Of a stretch of 64,000 nt of DNA, positions 16,737 to 25,572 are shown in pieces (positions within the stretch are counted from its first letter, which is position 1; every line of letters starts with the position of its first letter). The stretch lies in the NCBI GenBank assembly GCA_965214495.1, contig OZ243958.1:1-64000 (forward strand), given 5' to 3'. This stretch comes from JANQOH01 sp965214495 (lineage in GTDB: Bacteria > Pseudomonadota > Alphaproteobacteria > UBA7887). The position numbers were made by a program, and so were the translations under genes. The notes under the pieces were generated by a model, which was not told the origin of the DNA, did no database searches, and saw nothing but the letters and a program-made list of their open reading frames with translations.

Positions 16737-17708
16737 ATGCCGGTGTCACAGGCGACGGTGTTCGGCGGGTCGGGTTTCATCGGCCGCTACCTGGTGAAAC
16801 GGCTCGCCGGGTCGGGCGTCCGCGTCGTCGCCGCCGTTCGCCATCCGGGACGCGCAGGGTTTCTGAAGCCGATGGGCGATGTCGGCCAGGTCGTTCCGGT
16901 CCGTGCCGAGCTCGGCGACCGGTCGGCCGTGGCTGCCGCGGTCGAAGGTTCGGATCTGGTCGTCAATCTCGCGGGTATCCTGGTCGAGTCCGGGCGGCAG
17001 CGCTTCCAGGCCGTGCACGAGCGCGGCGCCGGCCACATCGCCGGTGTGGCCGCGGCCGCCGGTGCGTCGCGGCTGATCCATGTCTCGGCGATCGGCGCCG
17101 ACTCGGAGTCGCCGTCCGCCTACGGGCGCAGCAAGGCCGGCGGCGAAGCGGCCGTGCGCGCGGCGTTTCCTGAGGCCGATATCGTCCGCCCAAGCGTGGT
17201 CTTCGGTGCGGAGGACGACTTCTTCAATCGTTTCGCGGCGCTGGCGCGCATCGCCCCGGCGCTGCCGCTGGTCGATCGCGGCCGGACCCGCTTTCAGCCG
17301 GTCTATGTCGCGGACGTGGCGGATGGCCTGTCGCGCATCGCGGGGAGGCGGAAGACGGGGGGCGGAACCTGGGAGTTCGGTGGTCCGCATATCTACACGT
17401 TCAGGGAGTTGCTCGAATTCGTATTGGCGACCACCGGTCGGCGGGCGTTTCTGATACCCGTGCCGGAGGCCCTGTTGTCGTTCCAGGCGCGCATCCTCGA
17501 ATTACTGCCCGCCCCGCCCCTGACCCGCGACCAGATCGCCATGCTGCGCCGCGACAATGTGGTGAGCGACCGCACGGATATCGGCCGGCTCGCCGACCTC
17601 GGCATCGAGCCGACTCCCCTGGAGGGGGTGGTTCCCGCCTACCTGATGCGCTATCGGCGCGGCGGCGGCGTGCGGCCGGGGCGGCCCGGCCGATCCGGGC
17701 GTCGTTGA
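16737..17708 (+). CDS. complex I NDUFA9 subunit family protein (NAD(P)-binding)
   Basis: A 323-residue atypical short-chain dehydrogenase. The Rossmann loop ATVFGGSGFIGRYLVKRLAG is N-terminal; LVNLAGILVESGRQRFQAVH and IHVSAIGADSESPSAYGRSK follow, then VRPSVVFGAEDDFFNRFA, which is typical of the NDUFA9/YwnB-like family. Alphaproteobacterial members are accessory to NADH dehydrogenase or act in quinone biology; the exact role is not shown here. ATG 16737 follows a GGGAG site; a TTG at 16704 is an in-frame alternative. The ggt gene follows after 33 bases. Confidence 0.9.
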   Translation: MPVSQATVFGGSGFIGRYLVKRLAGSGVRVVAAVRHPGRAGFLKPMGDVGQVVPVRAELGDRSAVAAAVEGSDLVVNLAGILVESGRQRFQAVHERGAGHIAGVAAAAGASRLIHVSAIGADSESPSAYGRSKAGGEAAVRAAFPEADIVRPSVVFGAEDDFFNRFAALARIAPALPLVDRGRTRFQPVYVADVADGLSRIAGRRKTGGGTWEFGGPHIYTFRELLEFVLATTGRRAFLIPVPEALLSFQARILELLPAPPLTRDQIAMLRRDNVVSDRTDIGRLADLGIEPTPLEGVVPAYLMRYRRGGGVRPGRPGRSGRR

Positions 17709-17741
17709 CGGGCGCGAACGCGCGGCGGAGAAGGCGGTGAA

Positions 17742-19505
17742 ATGCGGGAGACCGGGATGATCGCACGAACCTTTCTTGCGGCACTGCCCGCTCTCCTCGT
17801 TCCGGGCGCGGTACTTGGCACCACGGCGGACGTCGCGCCGGAAGCCGCGACCGGGGTCGCCGCGCCGGCGCCCGCCGGGGCAATGCGGGAAATGGCGGTG
17901 GCGGCGAACCCTCACGCGGCACGAGCCGGCGCCGACATACTCGCCCGGGGCGGCGGTGCCGTCGATGCGGCGATCGCCATGCAGATGGTGCTGAACCTCG
18001 TCGAACCGCAATCCTCCGGTATCGGCGGCGGCGGCTTCATGCTGCATTTCGACGCCGCAACCGGCGGGGTGACCAGCTATGACGGCCGCGAAACCGCGCC
18101 GATGGGTGCCGACGAGACCCTGTTCCTCAAGCCCGACGGCAGCGCTCCCGGTTTCTTCGAGGCGCTGGTCGGGGGCCGCTCGGTCGGCACGCCCGGGTTG
18201 TTGCGGATGCTCGAATACGCCCACGCCCGGCACGGTCGGCTCCCTTGGGGCGAACTGTTCGCGCCGGCGATCGCGCTGGCGGACGCCGGGTTCGCCATCA
18301 GCCCGCGCCTGCATGCGCTCGCCGCCTGGGCGCCGACCCTCGGAACCTTCCCCGAGACGGCGGCGTATTTTCTCGACAAAAGCGGCGCCGCCAAGACACC
18401 CGGGACCATCCTGCGCAACCCCGAATTCGCGGCGACGCTGCGCCTCGTCGCCGCCGGCGGTGCGGAAGGCTTCTACCGGGGAGCGATCGCTCGCGACATC
18501 GCCGCCGCCGTCGCCGGCGCAACGACCAATCCCGGTCTGCTCGGCGAGAACGACATGGCGGCCTACCGGGTGAAGGAACGCCCTCCCGTCTGCCTCGTCT
18601 ATCGCGGCCATCGGGTGTGCGGCATGGGGCCGCCGAGTTCCGGCGGTCTCACCGTGCTGCAAATTCTCGGTCTGCTCGCTGCCTTCGAGATGCCGCCGGC
18701 AGAGTCGCCGGAGGCCGTCCATCTTGTCGCCGAAGCGATGCGTCTGGCCTACGCCGATCGGGACCACTACATCGCCGACCCCGATTTCGTTGCGGTTCCC
18801 GTCAACGGCCTGCTCGATCCGGCCTATCTGGCCAGCCGCGCCTCCCTGATCGATTCGGGGCGTGCCGGCAGCGAGCGACAGCCGGGAGCGCCGGCCGGCG
18901 GTAAGCGCGCCGCGTGGCAAAGCGGCGACGTCGCCGAACTACCCGCGACCTCGCACCTCGGCGCGATCGACGGCGACGGCAACGTGGTCGCCATGACCAC
19001 CAGCATCGAGTTCGCGTTCGGCTCGGCGTTGATGGTGCACGGCTTCCTGCTCAACAACCAGTTGACCGATTTCGCCTTCACCCCCGAGCGCGACGGCGCG
19101 CCGGTCGCCAACCGGGTGGAACCCGGCAAGCGGCCGCGCAGTTCGATGGCGCCGACCCTCGTCTTCGACCCCAATGACCGGCTTGTGCTGGCGCTCGGCT
19201 CCCCCGGCGGATCGCGGATTATCTGTTACGTCGTCACGGCGCTGATTGGCGTCATCGACTGGCGGCTCGACCCGCAAGCGGCGGCGGCCATGCCGCACTG
19301 GTGCAACCGCAACGGCGATACCGAGCTCGAAGCGGCAACGCCGATCGCCGCCCTCGCGCCGTCGCTCGAAGCGCTCGGCCACAAGGTCAAGGTCCGCGAC
19401 CTCAACAGCGGCCTCCATCTCATCGCAGTCTCGCACGGCCCGGACGGCAGCCTGTTGCAGGGCGGGGTCGATCCGCGCCGCGAGGGCGCCGCCTTCGGTC
19501 GCTGA
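17742..19505 (+). CDS. ggt: gamma-glutamyltransferase
   Basis: A 587-residue periplasmic Ntn-hydrolase precursor. It has an N-terminal signal (ARTFLAALPALLVPGAVLGT), MAVAANPHAARAGADILARG, VLNLVEPQSSGIGGGGFMLH and the catalytic threonine Thr403 in ELPATSHLGAIDG, where autocleavage makes the large and small subunits. GSPGGSRIICYV contributes to the oxyanion region. It transfers or hydrolyses the glutathione gamma-glutamyl group. ATG 17742 is used; the internal ATG at 17757 gives a cleaner signal peptide and is an alternative. A glutathione-synthesis gene (gshA) lies elsewhere in the window. Confidence 0.95.
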   Translation: MRETGMIARTFLAALPALLVPGAVLGTTADVAPEAATGVAAPAPAGAMREMAVAANPHAARAGADILARGGGAVDAAIAMQMVLNLVEPQSSGIGGGGFMLHFDAATGGVTSYDGRETAPMGADETLFLKPDGSAPGFFEALVGGRSVGTPGLLRMLEYAHARHGRLPWGELFAPAIALADAGFAISPRLHALAAWAPTLGTFPETAAYFLDKSGAAKTPGTILRNPEFAATLRLVAAGGAEGFYRGAIARDIAAAVAGATTNPGLLGENDMAAYRVKERPPVCLVYRGHRVCGMGPPSSGGLTVLQILGLLAAFEMPPAESPEAVHLVAEAMRLAYADRDHYIADPDFVAVPVNGLLDPAYLASRASLIDSGRAGSERQPGAPAGGKRAAWQSGDVAELPATSHLGAIDGDGNVVAMTTSIEFAFGSALMVHGFLLNNQLTDFAFTPERDGAPVANRVEPGKRPRSSMAPTLVFDPNDRLVLALGSPGGSRIICYVVTALIGVIDWRLDPQAAAAMPHWCNRNGDTELEAATPIAALAPSLEALGHKVKVRDLNSGLHLIAVSHGPDGSLLQGGVDPRREGAAFGR

Positions 19506-19534
19506 CCTCCCGGCCGCGACGAAGCGTCGAGGGG

Positions 19535-19570
19535 TTGACGTTCGCAAAATGTGTTCTATGTATAACACAT
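19535..19570 (+). promoter_or_regulatory. candidate promoter and palindromic operator of the HTH gene
   Basis: TTGACG (19535–19540) followed 16 bases later by TATGTA (19557–19562) makes a plausible -35/-10 pair. Across it lies an inverted repeat, ATGTGTT (19549–19555) and AACACAT (19564–19570), that reaches into the start codon of the HTH gene. If this promoter is right, transcription starts at or next to the ATG, giving a leaderless message, and no ribosome-binding site is seen. An autorepression operator is the natural reading; both points are inferences. Confidence 0.45.
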
Positions 19571-19922
19571 GACTCACTTCGGACACGCCGTACGGAACCG
19601 GCGAGAGGAGCTGCGCCGCAAAGACAGGCGCTTCTCTTTGCGCCAGGTCGCCCTGCGCGTCGGGATCGAGCCGGCCTATCTGAGCAAGATCGAGCGCGGC
19701 GAGGTCGCGCCGCCTTCCGAGGCCACGACGGTCCGGCTGGCGCGGGAACTCGGCGAGGACCCGGACGTGTTTCTGGCGATGGCGGGGAAGGTCTCGGGCG
19801 ATCTTCAGACGATCATACGCAAGCGGCCCCGGCTGTTCGCAGATTTGATCCGGCAACTGAAGGAAGCCCCCGACAACGCCATTCTTCGCGTGGTGCGCGA
19901 GGTGCGGGACGGCGACTGGTAA
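19569..19922 (+). CDS. XRE-family helix-turn-helix regulator
   Basis: A 117-residue protein with an N-terminal Cro/C1-type HTH: RREELRRKDRRFSLRQVALR, VGIEPAYLSKIERGEVAPPS and TVRLARELGEDPDVFLAMAG. The C-terminal ~40 residues (LQTIIRKRPRLFADLIRQLK and following) recur in standalone regulators paired with an unknown partner. It is 14 bases ahead of the next gene, which has its own strong Shine–Dalgarno. The palindrome at its start suggests that it represses itself. It could act as the antitoxin-like or regulatory half of a two-gene module; this is not proven. Confidence 0.85.
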   Translation: MTHFGHAVRNRREELRRKDRRFSLRQVALRVGIEPAYLSKIERGEVAPPSEATTVRLARELGEDPDVFLAMAGKVSGDLQTIIRKRPRLFADLIRQLKEAPDNAILRVVREVRDGDW

Positions 19923-19936
19923 GGAGAAAACCGACG

Positions 19937-20977
19937 ATGATCACACTTGAAGACGACCGACTGGTGTTTCGCTTCCCCGGTGTGCACGACGACGCATGTT
20001 GCATGATCGGATTCAAGCGCACCTTGCGCATTCCCGACGACGGCAAGAACTATCCGCTGCCGCCGGGCCTGGGCCGCTTTCCGCTGCGGCATCTCGACGA
20101 CCATGCGTCGCAACTGCTGGAAGGCTGGCGCCGCCGCGGCGGCGTGATCGCGCCGATGCATCAGGCCGAGGCCATGTGGATCGACTTCGATGTCGGCGCT
20201 GCCCGTCCCGCGGGGGCGCCCCGTTACCCCTTCGCAGTGAAGATCGCGACCGGCAAGATTTGTGCGCTCACCGGCGACAGTTGGGTCGAGCGCCTGAACA
20301 CCGATCCGCAAGACTATGTCGCCCTGCCCGAACAGCCGTGGCTCGACGGCTATTGCGTGGAGAAGGGCGTAGTCCGCCAGTTCGTGGCCATGCCTCTGGG
20401 CGATGGTTACACGGTGGAGGAGCAGCTGACGGGAGCGGCGCGGCACGGCGGCGTCCAGATCGTCGTTTATCCGATGAAGGGGGAGCGATACGAGCGGCTG
20501 AAGATTCGGTATTCGGCCAGGTTCGCCCTCGACTCGATCCCGCGAGCCGAACCAGCCCAAATGGCGCCGGCGATGGGGCTGTCGCCCGGCGGCCGGATGA
20601 GGCAGAAAATCCATGAAGACCCCTACGATCTCGGCGCCTGGGACCAGCGGCGCGCCGCCCGTTGTTTCGTCACTATCGCCAATTCCCGTCAGTGGATGGA
20701 GATCACCGGCGAACGGCCGCCGACGACTCCGCCGACGGCGCGGCGATACACCGAAGCGGGCCTTCCCTGGTTCGAACGGTATGGCGGCGATACCGAGGCG
20801 ATCGCCGGCGCGAGCAAGTTGAGGCCGGTGGCCAGCGTAGCGCAGCTTGCCGCCGCAAAGGGCAGAGAGCCGCTGCCCGACAACGAAACGGTCGAACCGA
20901 CCCGCGTCGTCGGGCTGGGGAAAGCCGGCGCCCGCCGTGTGCGCGAATTCTCCGCCAACCACCCCTCGGCCCCGTAA
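19937..20977 (+). CDS. conserved protein of unknown function, partner of the HTH gene
   Basis: A 346-residue cytosolic protein without signal peptide or membrane span. ATG 19937 has an AAGGAG site at 19921. Features include IGFKRTLRIPDDGKNYPLPP, PLRHLDDHASQLLEGWRRRG, YPFAVKIATGKICALTGDSW, DYVALPEQPWLDGYCVEKGV and RQFVAMPLGDGYTVEEQLTG. Near the C-terminus there are Pro/Thr-rich, disordered-looking stretches (RPPTTPPTARRYTEAGLPWF). I believe homologues occur widely as uncharacterised proteins beside XRE regulators, but I know of no function. Operon placement with the HTH gene suggests joint action. Confidence 0.8.
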   Translation: MITLEDDRLVFRFPGVHDDACCMIGFKRTLRIPDDGKNYPLPPGLGRFPLRHLDDHASQLLEGWRRRGGVIAPMHQAEAMWIDFDVGAARPAGAPRYPFAVKIATGKICALTGDSWVERLNTDPQDYVALPEQPWLDGYCVEKGVVRQFVAMPLGDGYTVEEQLTGAARHGGVQIVVYPMKGERYERLKIRYSARFALDSIPRAEPAQMAPAMGLSPGGRMRQKIHEDPYDLGAWDQRRAARCFVTIANSRQWMEITGERPPTTPPTARRYTEAGLPWFERYGGDTEAIAGASKLRPVASVAQLAAAKGREPLPDNETVEPTRVVGLGKAGARRVREFSANHPSAP

Positions 20978-21286
20978 CGTCATGCCCCGCTCCCGAAGCG
21001 GCACGGCCGCCATGCCGACGCGAAGCGCCGATATCGGCGTCGATCGTCATGGACGATCCGGGCGTGCGCATGCGCGCGAACTGCCTGCGCCAGATGCCAG
21101 GCGCCGGCGATCTTCCTGCGCTCCGTCACGCATATCTCCGGATGCAGGTGCTCACGGTCCCGGAGATACTCGATGGCGAGCGGTTCGAGAGGCCATGAAA
21201 GTGTGCGGGTTGTAATTGCACCCCCGGTTCGCCGAAGACGCAGAACGAATTTGGCGTCGGTTCTACGACAGGAGCAGGAGCCTGCA
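20978..21286. other. intergenic stretch, no convincing gene
   Basis: Between the unknown protein and the micro-ORF there are 309 bases. Open frames exist on both strands, but none has a good start, a ribosome-binding site or recognisable protein motifs. The last part (near 21270) provides the purine-rich AGGAGCAGGAG used by the following small ORF. I see no hairpin followed by a T-run. Confidence 0.5.
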
Positions 21287-21361
21287 ATGGAACTTGTCGT
21301 GGACATCGTGGTGAGCCTCTTTGCCCTTTGGTGTTTGTTCGGCTGGCTGGTCTGGAAGTGA
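21287..21361 (+). CDS. 24-residue putative membrane micro-protein
   Basis: A tiny ORF, MELVVDIVVSLFALWCLF then GWLVWK, that is almost entirely one hydrophobic helix with a charged start and a Trp-Lys end. It has one of the strongest Shine–Dalgarno regions around (AGGAGCAGGAG, 21270–21280). Its stop overlaps the probable GTG start of the nuclease gene (GTGA at 21358–21361). It may be a real single-span peptide or a leader that couples translation of the nuclease. It is too short for homology. Confidence 0.45.
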   Translation: MELVVDIVVSLFALWCLFGWLVWK

Positions 21362-21846
21362 TCGGGTTAGCCATCCGTCGTCGGGCGCGGCGAGCCGGGT
21401 TCGTTCTCCAAATGGGCTGGGCGTCGATGGTTATGTGGATTGTTCTCTCGGTCGGAAACAATCTGGCCTGGAGCGCCGACTATCGATGGCCCGTGGAACG
21501 CGTGATCGACGGCGACACGATCAGGGTGGATGCCTCGACGGACTTCCCACCCGAACTGGCGGGCATTTCCGTGCGCCTTCGTGGCGTGGACACGCCGGCG
21601 ATTGACGGGTGGGCGAAGTGCGAAGCCGAGCGTCAGGCAGGACAGGCGGCGACCAGGTTCACAACGACGACGCTGGGCCGTGCCTCGCGGGTTGTGACGC
21701 GCGACCCCGAATGGGGGAAATGGGGCGGGCGCGTTATCGCGGATATGATCGTGGACGGCCGTTCTCTTGCTGGAGCGTTGATCGCCGCCGGGCACGGTCG
21801 GTTTTACGACGGCGCCCGACGCAGAGCATGGTGTGCCGAACCGTGA
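21358..21846 (+). CDS. thermonuclease (SNase)-like exported nuclease
   Basis: A 162-residue protein of the staphylococcal nuclease fold. A basic n-region (RRRARR) and a hydrophobic stretch (WASMVMWIVLSVGNNLAWSA) form a signal peptide or anchor. The nuclease core has VERVIDGDTIRVDA, with the calcium-binding Asp, and VRLRGVDTPAIDGWAKCEAE, with Arg and Asp of the active site. Where most relatives read DTPE, this one reads DTPA, so the usual catalytic Glu seems replaced. GTG 21358 is coupled to the micro-ORF stop; GTG 21328 and ATG 21412 are alternatives. Confidence 0.75.
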   Translation: MIGLAIRRRARRAGFVLQMGWASMVMWIVLSVGNNLAWSADYRWPVERVIDGDTIRVDASTDFPPELAGISVRLRGVDTPAIDGWAKCEAERQAGQAATRFTTTTLGRASRVVTRDPEWGKWGGRVIADMIVDGRSLAGALIAAGHGRFYDGARRRAWCAEP

Positions 21847-21919
21847 AGCCCACGGCCAGATCGTTCTTCCGCGATGACGACAAGACCGCTCGAAAGAACG
21901 GCGGCCCCGGGGGACGGCG

Positions 21920-23614
21920 CTATCGCCGGCCGCGCCACCGACGCTCGGCGTCGTCCCACGCCGTCAACGCCTGCATGTCCGGGACCGTCGCGAGGCCGCT
22001 CTTCGCGTCCGACGACACCGCTTCCGGGGTCACGATCACGTCGAGCAGCGCGGGCGCGGCGGCGAATGCGCGTTCCAGCGCGGTGGGCAGGGTGGAGGCC
22101 GATTCAACCCGCTCCGCGTGAAGGCCGAAACCGCGCGCCATCGCCGCGTAGTCGGCGAATTGCAGGCGCGTGCCGACGACCTTTCCGTAATTTTCCTGCT
22201 GATCGTGGACTTCGATCTGCCATGCGCCGTTGTTGGCGACGACGAAGACCACACGCGCGCCATGTCGCGCGGCGGTGTCGAGTTCGATGGCGTTGAACCC
22301 GAACGCTCCGTCGCCGGTCGCTACCACCACGCGCCGGTCGGGGCGGGCGAGTGCTGCCGCGATCCCGTAGGGCACGCCGACGCCGATGCAGCCGAAGGGG
22401 CCCGGATCGAGCGTCGCCGGCAGGCCGACGCGGGCGAAGCTCAGGAAGTCGCCGCCATCGACGACTACGATCGCGTCGCTGCCCAGATGGTCGCGAAGCG
22501 CGCCAAGCAGGCGGTTGGGGTGCATCCGTCCGTCGCTACCGGCAGGTGCGTCCGCCATTGCCTGGCGCAGCCTGTTCGCCCGCTCCCGGTGCCCACGCCG
22601 CAGTTGCGCGAGCCAGTCGCCGTCGATCGCGGGCGCCCGGTTCCCGGCGGCAGCGACGATGGCGGCGAGCGCCGGCGCCGCGCTGGCCAGAATCTCGACC
22701 GCCCCGCGGCGGTTGTCGCGCAATTCTCCTGCCGTGTCGGCGATGCGGACGAACCGCGCGTTGCCGAAAACCGCTGGGGAGCCATAGGCGAGCTGGTAAT
22801 CCAGGCGCCGACCGACCGTGATCACCAGATCCGCGCTGCGCATCGCCGCGCCGCGCATGGCGGCAACCGACGACGGGTGATCGTCGGGCACGAGACCGCG
22901 GCTTTCGCCGGTATCAAGACAGGCGCAACCGAGCCGGTCGAGGAACGCGCGCAATTCCGGCCCCGCGCCGCGCGCCCCGCGCCCGGAGATCGCCAGCGGC
23001 CGCCGCGCTGACCAGATCAGATCGACCGCGCGGGCCACCGCCTCGGGGTCGGGATAGAGTCGCGGCTGCGCCCCGGCCGCCAGATGCTCCGAGCGGTGCA
23101 TCGCTGCGGGCGCCGTGGCGCGCAGCACATCGGTCGGAAATTGGACGAATGCCGGTCCCGGCTCGCCGCCCTCGCCGAATGCGCACGCCACTGCCTCGTC
23201 GAGTGCCTGTGCCGCCAGCGCCGGGTCGCGCACCGTTCGCGCATATCGCGCGATCGAACCGATCAGCGCGAGATGGTCGATATCCTGTAGCGCGCCGCGG
23301 TCCTCTTGCGGAGTCGGCGGTGTGCCCGACAGCACGAGCACGGGCGCGCGCGAGGCGTGCGCATTGGCGATGCCTGTCACCGCGTTGGTCGCGCCGGGGC
23401 CCGCCGTGACCATGGCAACGCCGAGGCCGCCGGTGATTTCCGCGTGCGCCTGCGCCATATGCACCGCGGCGCGTTCGTCGCGAACGTCGACGATGGCGAT
23501 GCCGGCGGCGTCGGCGGCCATCCAGATCGGCATGATATGACCGCCACACAGCGCGAAGATCCGTTCGACGCCGCGCGCCGCGAGAAGCGCAGCGACCGTT
23601 TCTGCGGTGGTCAT
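21920..23614 (-). CDS. thiamine pyrophosphate-dependent enzyme, acetolactate synthase-like
   Basis: A 564-residue ThDP enzyme with the three usual domains: an N-terminal Pyr domain (FALCGGHIMPIWMAADAAGI, with the catalytic Glu in VRDERAAVHMAQAH), a central domain with APVLVLSGTPPTPQEDRGAL, and a C-terminal PP domain with GDGAFGFNAIELDTAARHGA (GDG…N ThDP motif) and VVANNGAWQIEVHDQQENYG. No regulatory ilvH is present, and the pairing with an LLM oxidoreductase points to a catabolic decarboxylase or carboligase (oxalyl-CoA, benzoylformate or acetolactate type) rather than amino-acid synthesis. The substrate is unknown. Confidence 0.88.
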   Translation of the reverse strand: MTTAETVAALLAARGVERIFALCGGHIMPIWMAADAAGIAIVDVRDERAAVHMAQAHAEITGGLGVAMVTAGPGATNAVTGIANAHASRAPVLVLSGTPPTPQEDRGALQDIDHLALIGSIARYARTVRDPALAAQALDEAVACAFGEGGEPGPAFVQFPTDVLRATAPAAMHRSEHLAAGAQPRLYPDPEAVARAVDLIWSARRPLAISGRGARGAGPELRAFLDRLGCACLDTGESRGLVPDDHPSSVAAMRGAAMRSADLVITVGRRLDYQLAYGSPAVFGNARFVRIADTAGELRDNRRGAVEILASAAPALAAIVAAAGNRAPAIDGDWLAQLRRGHRERANRLRQAMADAPAGSDGRMHPNRLLGALRDHLGSDAIVVVDGGDFLSFARVGLPATLDPGPFGCIGVGVPYGIAAALARPDRRVVVATGDGAFGFNAIELDTAARHGARVVFVVANNGAWQIEVHDQQENYGKVVGTRLQFADYAAMARGFGLHAERVESASTLPTALERAFAAAPALLDVIVTPEAVSSDAKSGLATVPDMQALTAWDDAERRWRGRR

Positions 23615-24549
23615 GCCGCCAGCGGCGCCACCTCGCCGGCGAACCGGTCGATCCGCGCCAGATTGTCGGGGAGATCGTCGCTCTCGAACCCTACGATCAG
23701 ATGATTCAGCCCGGCGTCGCGCCAGGCTCGCGCGTCGGCGGCGATCTCGGTTGCGGCGCCGGTGAACGGCCGCGCGCGCTTGCCGCCGAGGGCATACCAG
23801 GGCACGAACAGGCCGGTGTCGAGCGCCGACGGGTCGCGGCCGGCATCGGCGGCGTAGCGGCGAATCTCGGCCAGCGCCGCCGCGTAACTCTCCGGCGTCG
23901 TCAGCGGGACGCGCGGATTGGCGATCACCGGATACCAGCCGTCACCGAGGATTCCGGCGCGGCGTCTTGCGGGTCCGCCCTCGCCGCCGACCCAGATCGG
24001 CGGATGCGGGCGCTGCACCGGTTTGGGAGCGAACAGAATATCGTCGAAGGCGATGAACTCGCCCTCGAAGCGTGGCCGGGCCTGGGTCCACAAGGTACGG
24101 AAGGCGGCGATATACTCTTCCGAGGCCTGCGCGCGACGGGCATAAGGCGGCGCGCCGAGCGCCGCCATCTCCTCGGCCATCCAGCCGATACCGACCCCCA
24201 CGGTCAGCCGCCCGTTCGAGAGAACGTCTGCGGTCGCCAACATCTTGGCCGCGAGCACCGGCGCTCGATGGGGCAACACCATGACCGAGGTGAGCAGGCG
24301 TATGCGCTCGGTGACGGCGGCGACATGCGCGATCGTCATCAGTTGCTCCAGGCACGCGCCGGTGTCGGCGGCCGGCCAGACGCCGCTGTCGCTGTAGGGA
24401 TAGCGCGAATCGACCGTGCCGGTGACGACCACGTGGTCGTTGAAGCCGAGCGTGGCGAGACCGGCCGCCTCGGCGCGGCGGGCGATTACCTGCAACCCCT
24501 CCGGCGTCGCGGCGGCCCCGCGAGTCCCGACGTGCAGTCCGAAATCCAT
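23611..24549 (-). CDS. LLM-class (luciferase-like) F420/flavin oxidoreductase
   Basis: A 312-residue TIM-barrel oxidoreductase. It shows MDFGLHVGTRGAAATPEGLQ, LGFNDHVVVTGTVDSRYPYS, ERIRLLTSVMVLPHRAPVLA, LSNGRLTVGVGIGWMAEEMA and RPHPPIWVGGEGGPARRRAG, the pattern of the TIGR03619-like F420-dependent group (LLM class). Whether F420 or FMN is used cannot be told. ATG 24549 is chosen over an upstream start. Its stop overlaps the ThDP enzyme start by four bases, so the two are coupled. Confidence 0.88.
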   Translation of the reverse strand: MDFGLHVGTRGAAATPEGLQVIARRAEAAGLATLGFNDHVVVTGTVDSRYPYSDSGVWPAADTGACLEQLMTIAHVAAVTERIRLLTSVMVLPHRAPVLAAKMLATADVLSNGRLTVGVGIGWMAEEMAALGAPPYARRAQASEEYIAAFRTLWTQARPRFEGEFIAFDDILFAPKPVQRPHPPIWVGGEGGPARRRAGILGDGWYPVIANPRVPLTTPESYAAALAEIRRYAADAGRDPSALDTGLFVPWYALGGKRARPFTGAATEIAADARAWRDAGLNHLIVGFESDDLPDNLARIDRFAGEVAPLAA

Positions 24550-24596
24550 CTTTGCCTCTCCTATCGACTCCCGCCGGGCCGCTACAACCGACCGGA

Positions 24597-25552
24597 TTAC
24601 CGCGATCTCGCCACACCGCACCGGGCCAAACCATTGTTGTGGACGTGATCCACGTCAACGCCCGTCATCTCGCTCGCACCACGGCCAGGATTTCGAGCGT
24701 ATCGAGGGGGAGAACGGGGCAGGCGCACGACGGAAAACGGAATGCAGGACGAGAACCGCCGTTGCCGATCAAGAAACCCTGATGGCGGAAACGACCACCG
24801 GAGACGGTTCGTGACTTGCCAAAAATCGAACCCGGCCCGTTTCAGGATTTGACGACACTCTTTGACCGTAGAGGCACCCTGTCGCTCGAACCCGGCGTCG
24901 ATGCCGATACGCCGACACTGGCGGAGTATCTTCGGCGCACCCAGCAGAACTTCCGGCTCCGCCCCCTCCGCATCTATCTTTATCGCACGCACTGCCCCCC
25001 CCCCCCGATACGTTCCACGACGATACTATCGAGCGTCTCCGCATCGAGCGAGATCGGCTTGGTCGAGTGCTTGAGAGAGGGGAAGATCGACCCATCCGCG
25101 TTCGTCGGTTCCGAGTAGAAGGTCACACTTCTTTGCCGATCGAGGCTCACTCTCGTGTCGATCAGCCACTTGCGCCCGGGCGGGGCATGACGCAACAGGT
25201 TCTTCGCCAAACAGCGAGCGGCCATGGGATCGGGTTCGATGGCGAGGACATTGAAGCCTTTACGTAATACATGAAGCGCCCACTCGCCCATGTATGCGCC
25301 AACATCGATCACCCACTCACCTTCGTTTGCCGGGCGAAGATCATGCAGCCCATAGCGACGTGCGACCGCATCCAATCGTGCATCGACACCGTGATGATAC
25401 ATGCGCCAGCGGCGGCGCCCCGGTGCAAGCATGATCGTGCGTTCGACTTCTATTGAAAACATATTTCCATTTCTTTTCACGCGGACTGGCTTCCGCTTTG
25501 AAAACATAAAGGAAAGAAGGAGATTCAATATCTGCTGGAAGCGCTCGATCAT
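24597..25552 (-). pseudogene. FkbM-family SAM methyltransferase, frame broken at a G12 tract
   Basis: The first part (from 25552) encodes a methyltransferase with GEWVIDVGAYMGEWALHVLR (SAM motif I), NVLAIEPDPMAARCLAKNLL and ISLDAETLDSIVVERI. It then runs into twelve guanines on the coding strand and stops shortly after. A second frame continues with AVRAIKIDAEGAEPEVLLGA and then GFERQGASTVKECRQILKRA, exactly the FkbM C-terminal half (KIDxEGxE). A 13- or 10-base tract would restore one ~318-residue protein. This is either a phase-variable gene caught in the OFF state, a decayed gene, or a sequencing error. The N-terminal region is AT-richer than its surroundings, suggesting transfer; O-methylation of a surface glycan is the usual family role. 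Confidence 0.75.
24995..25006. repeat. homopolymer tract, 12 C on + strand (G12 in the gene)
   Basis: Twelve consecutive cytosines interrupt the FkbM gene between its SAM-binding half and the KIDAEGAE half. In this length the gene is out of frame by one base. Tracts of this kind slip during replication and act as on/off switches in contingency genes for surface structures. Confidence 0.95.
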
Positions 25553-25572
25553 GGAGAATTACTCATCCTCTA

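Noticed and set aside
20980..21306. Minus-strand open frame of 108 codons in the gap after the unknown protein
   Set aside because: Contains a helical stretch but no start signal or family resemblance; too weak to annotate.
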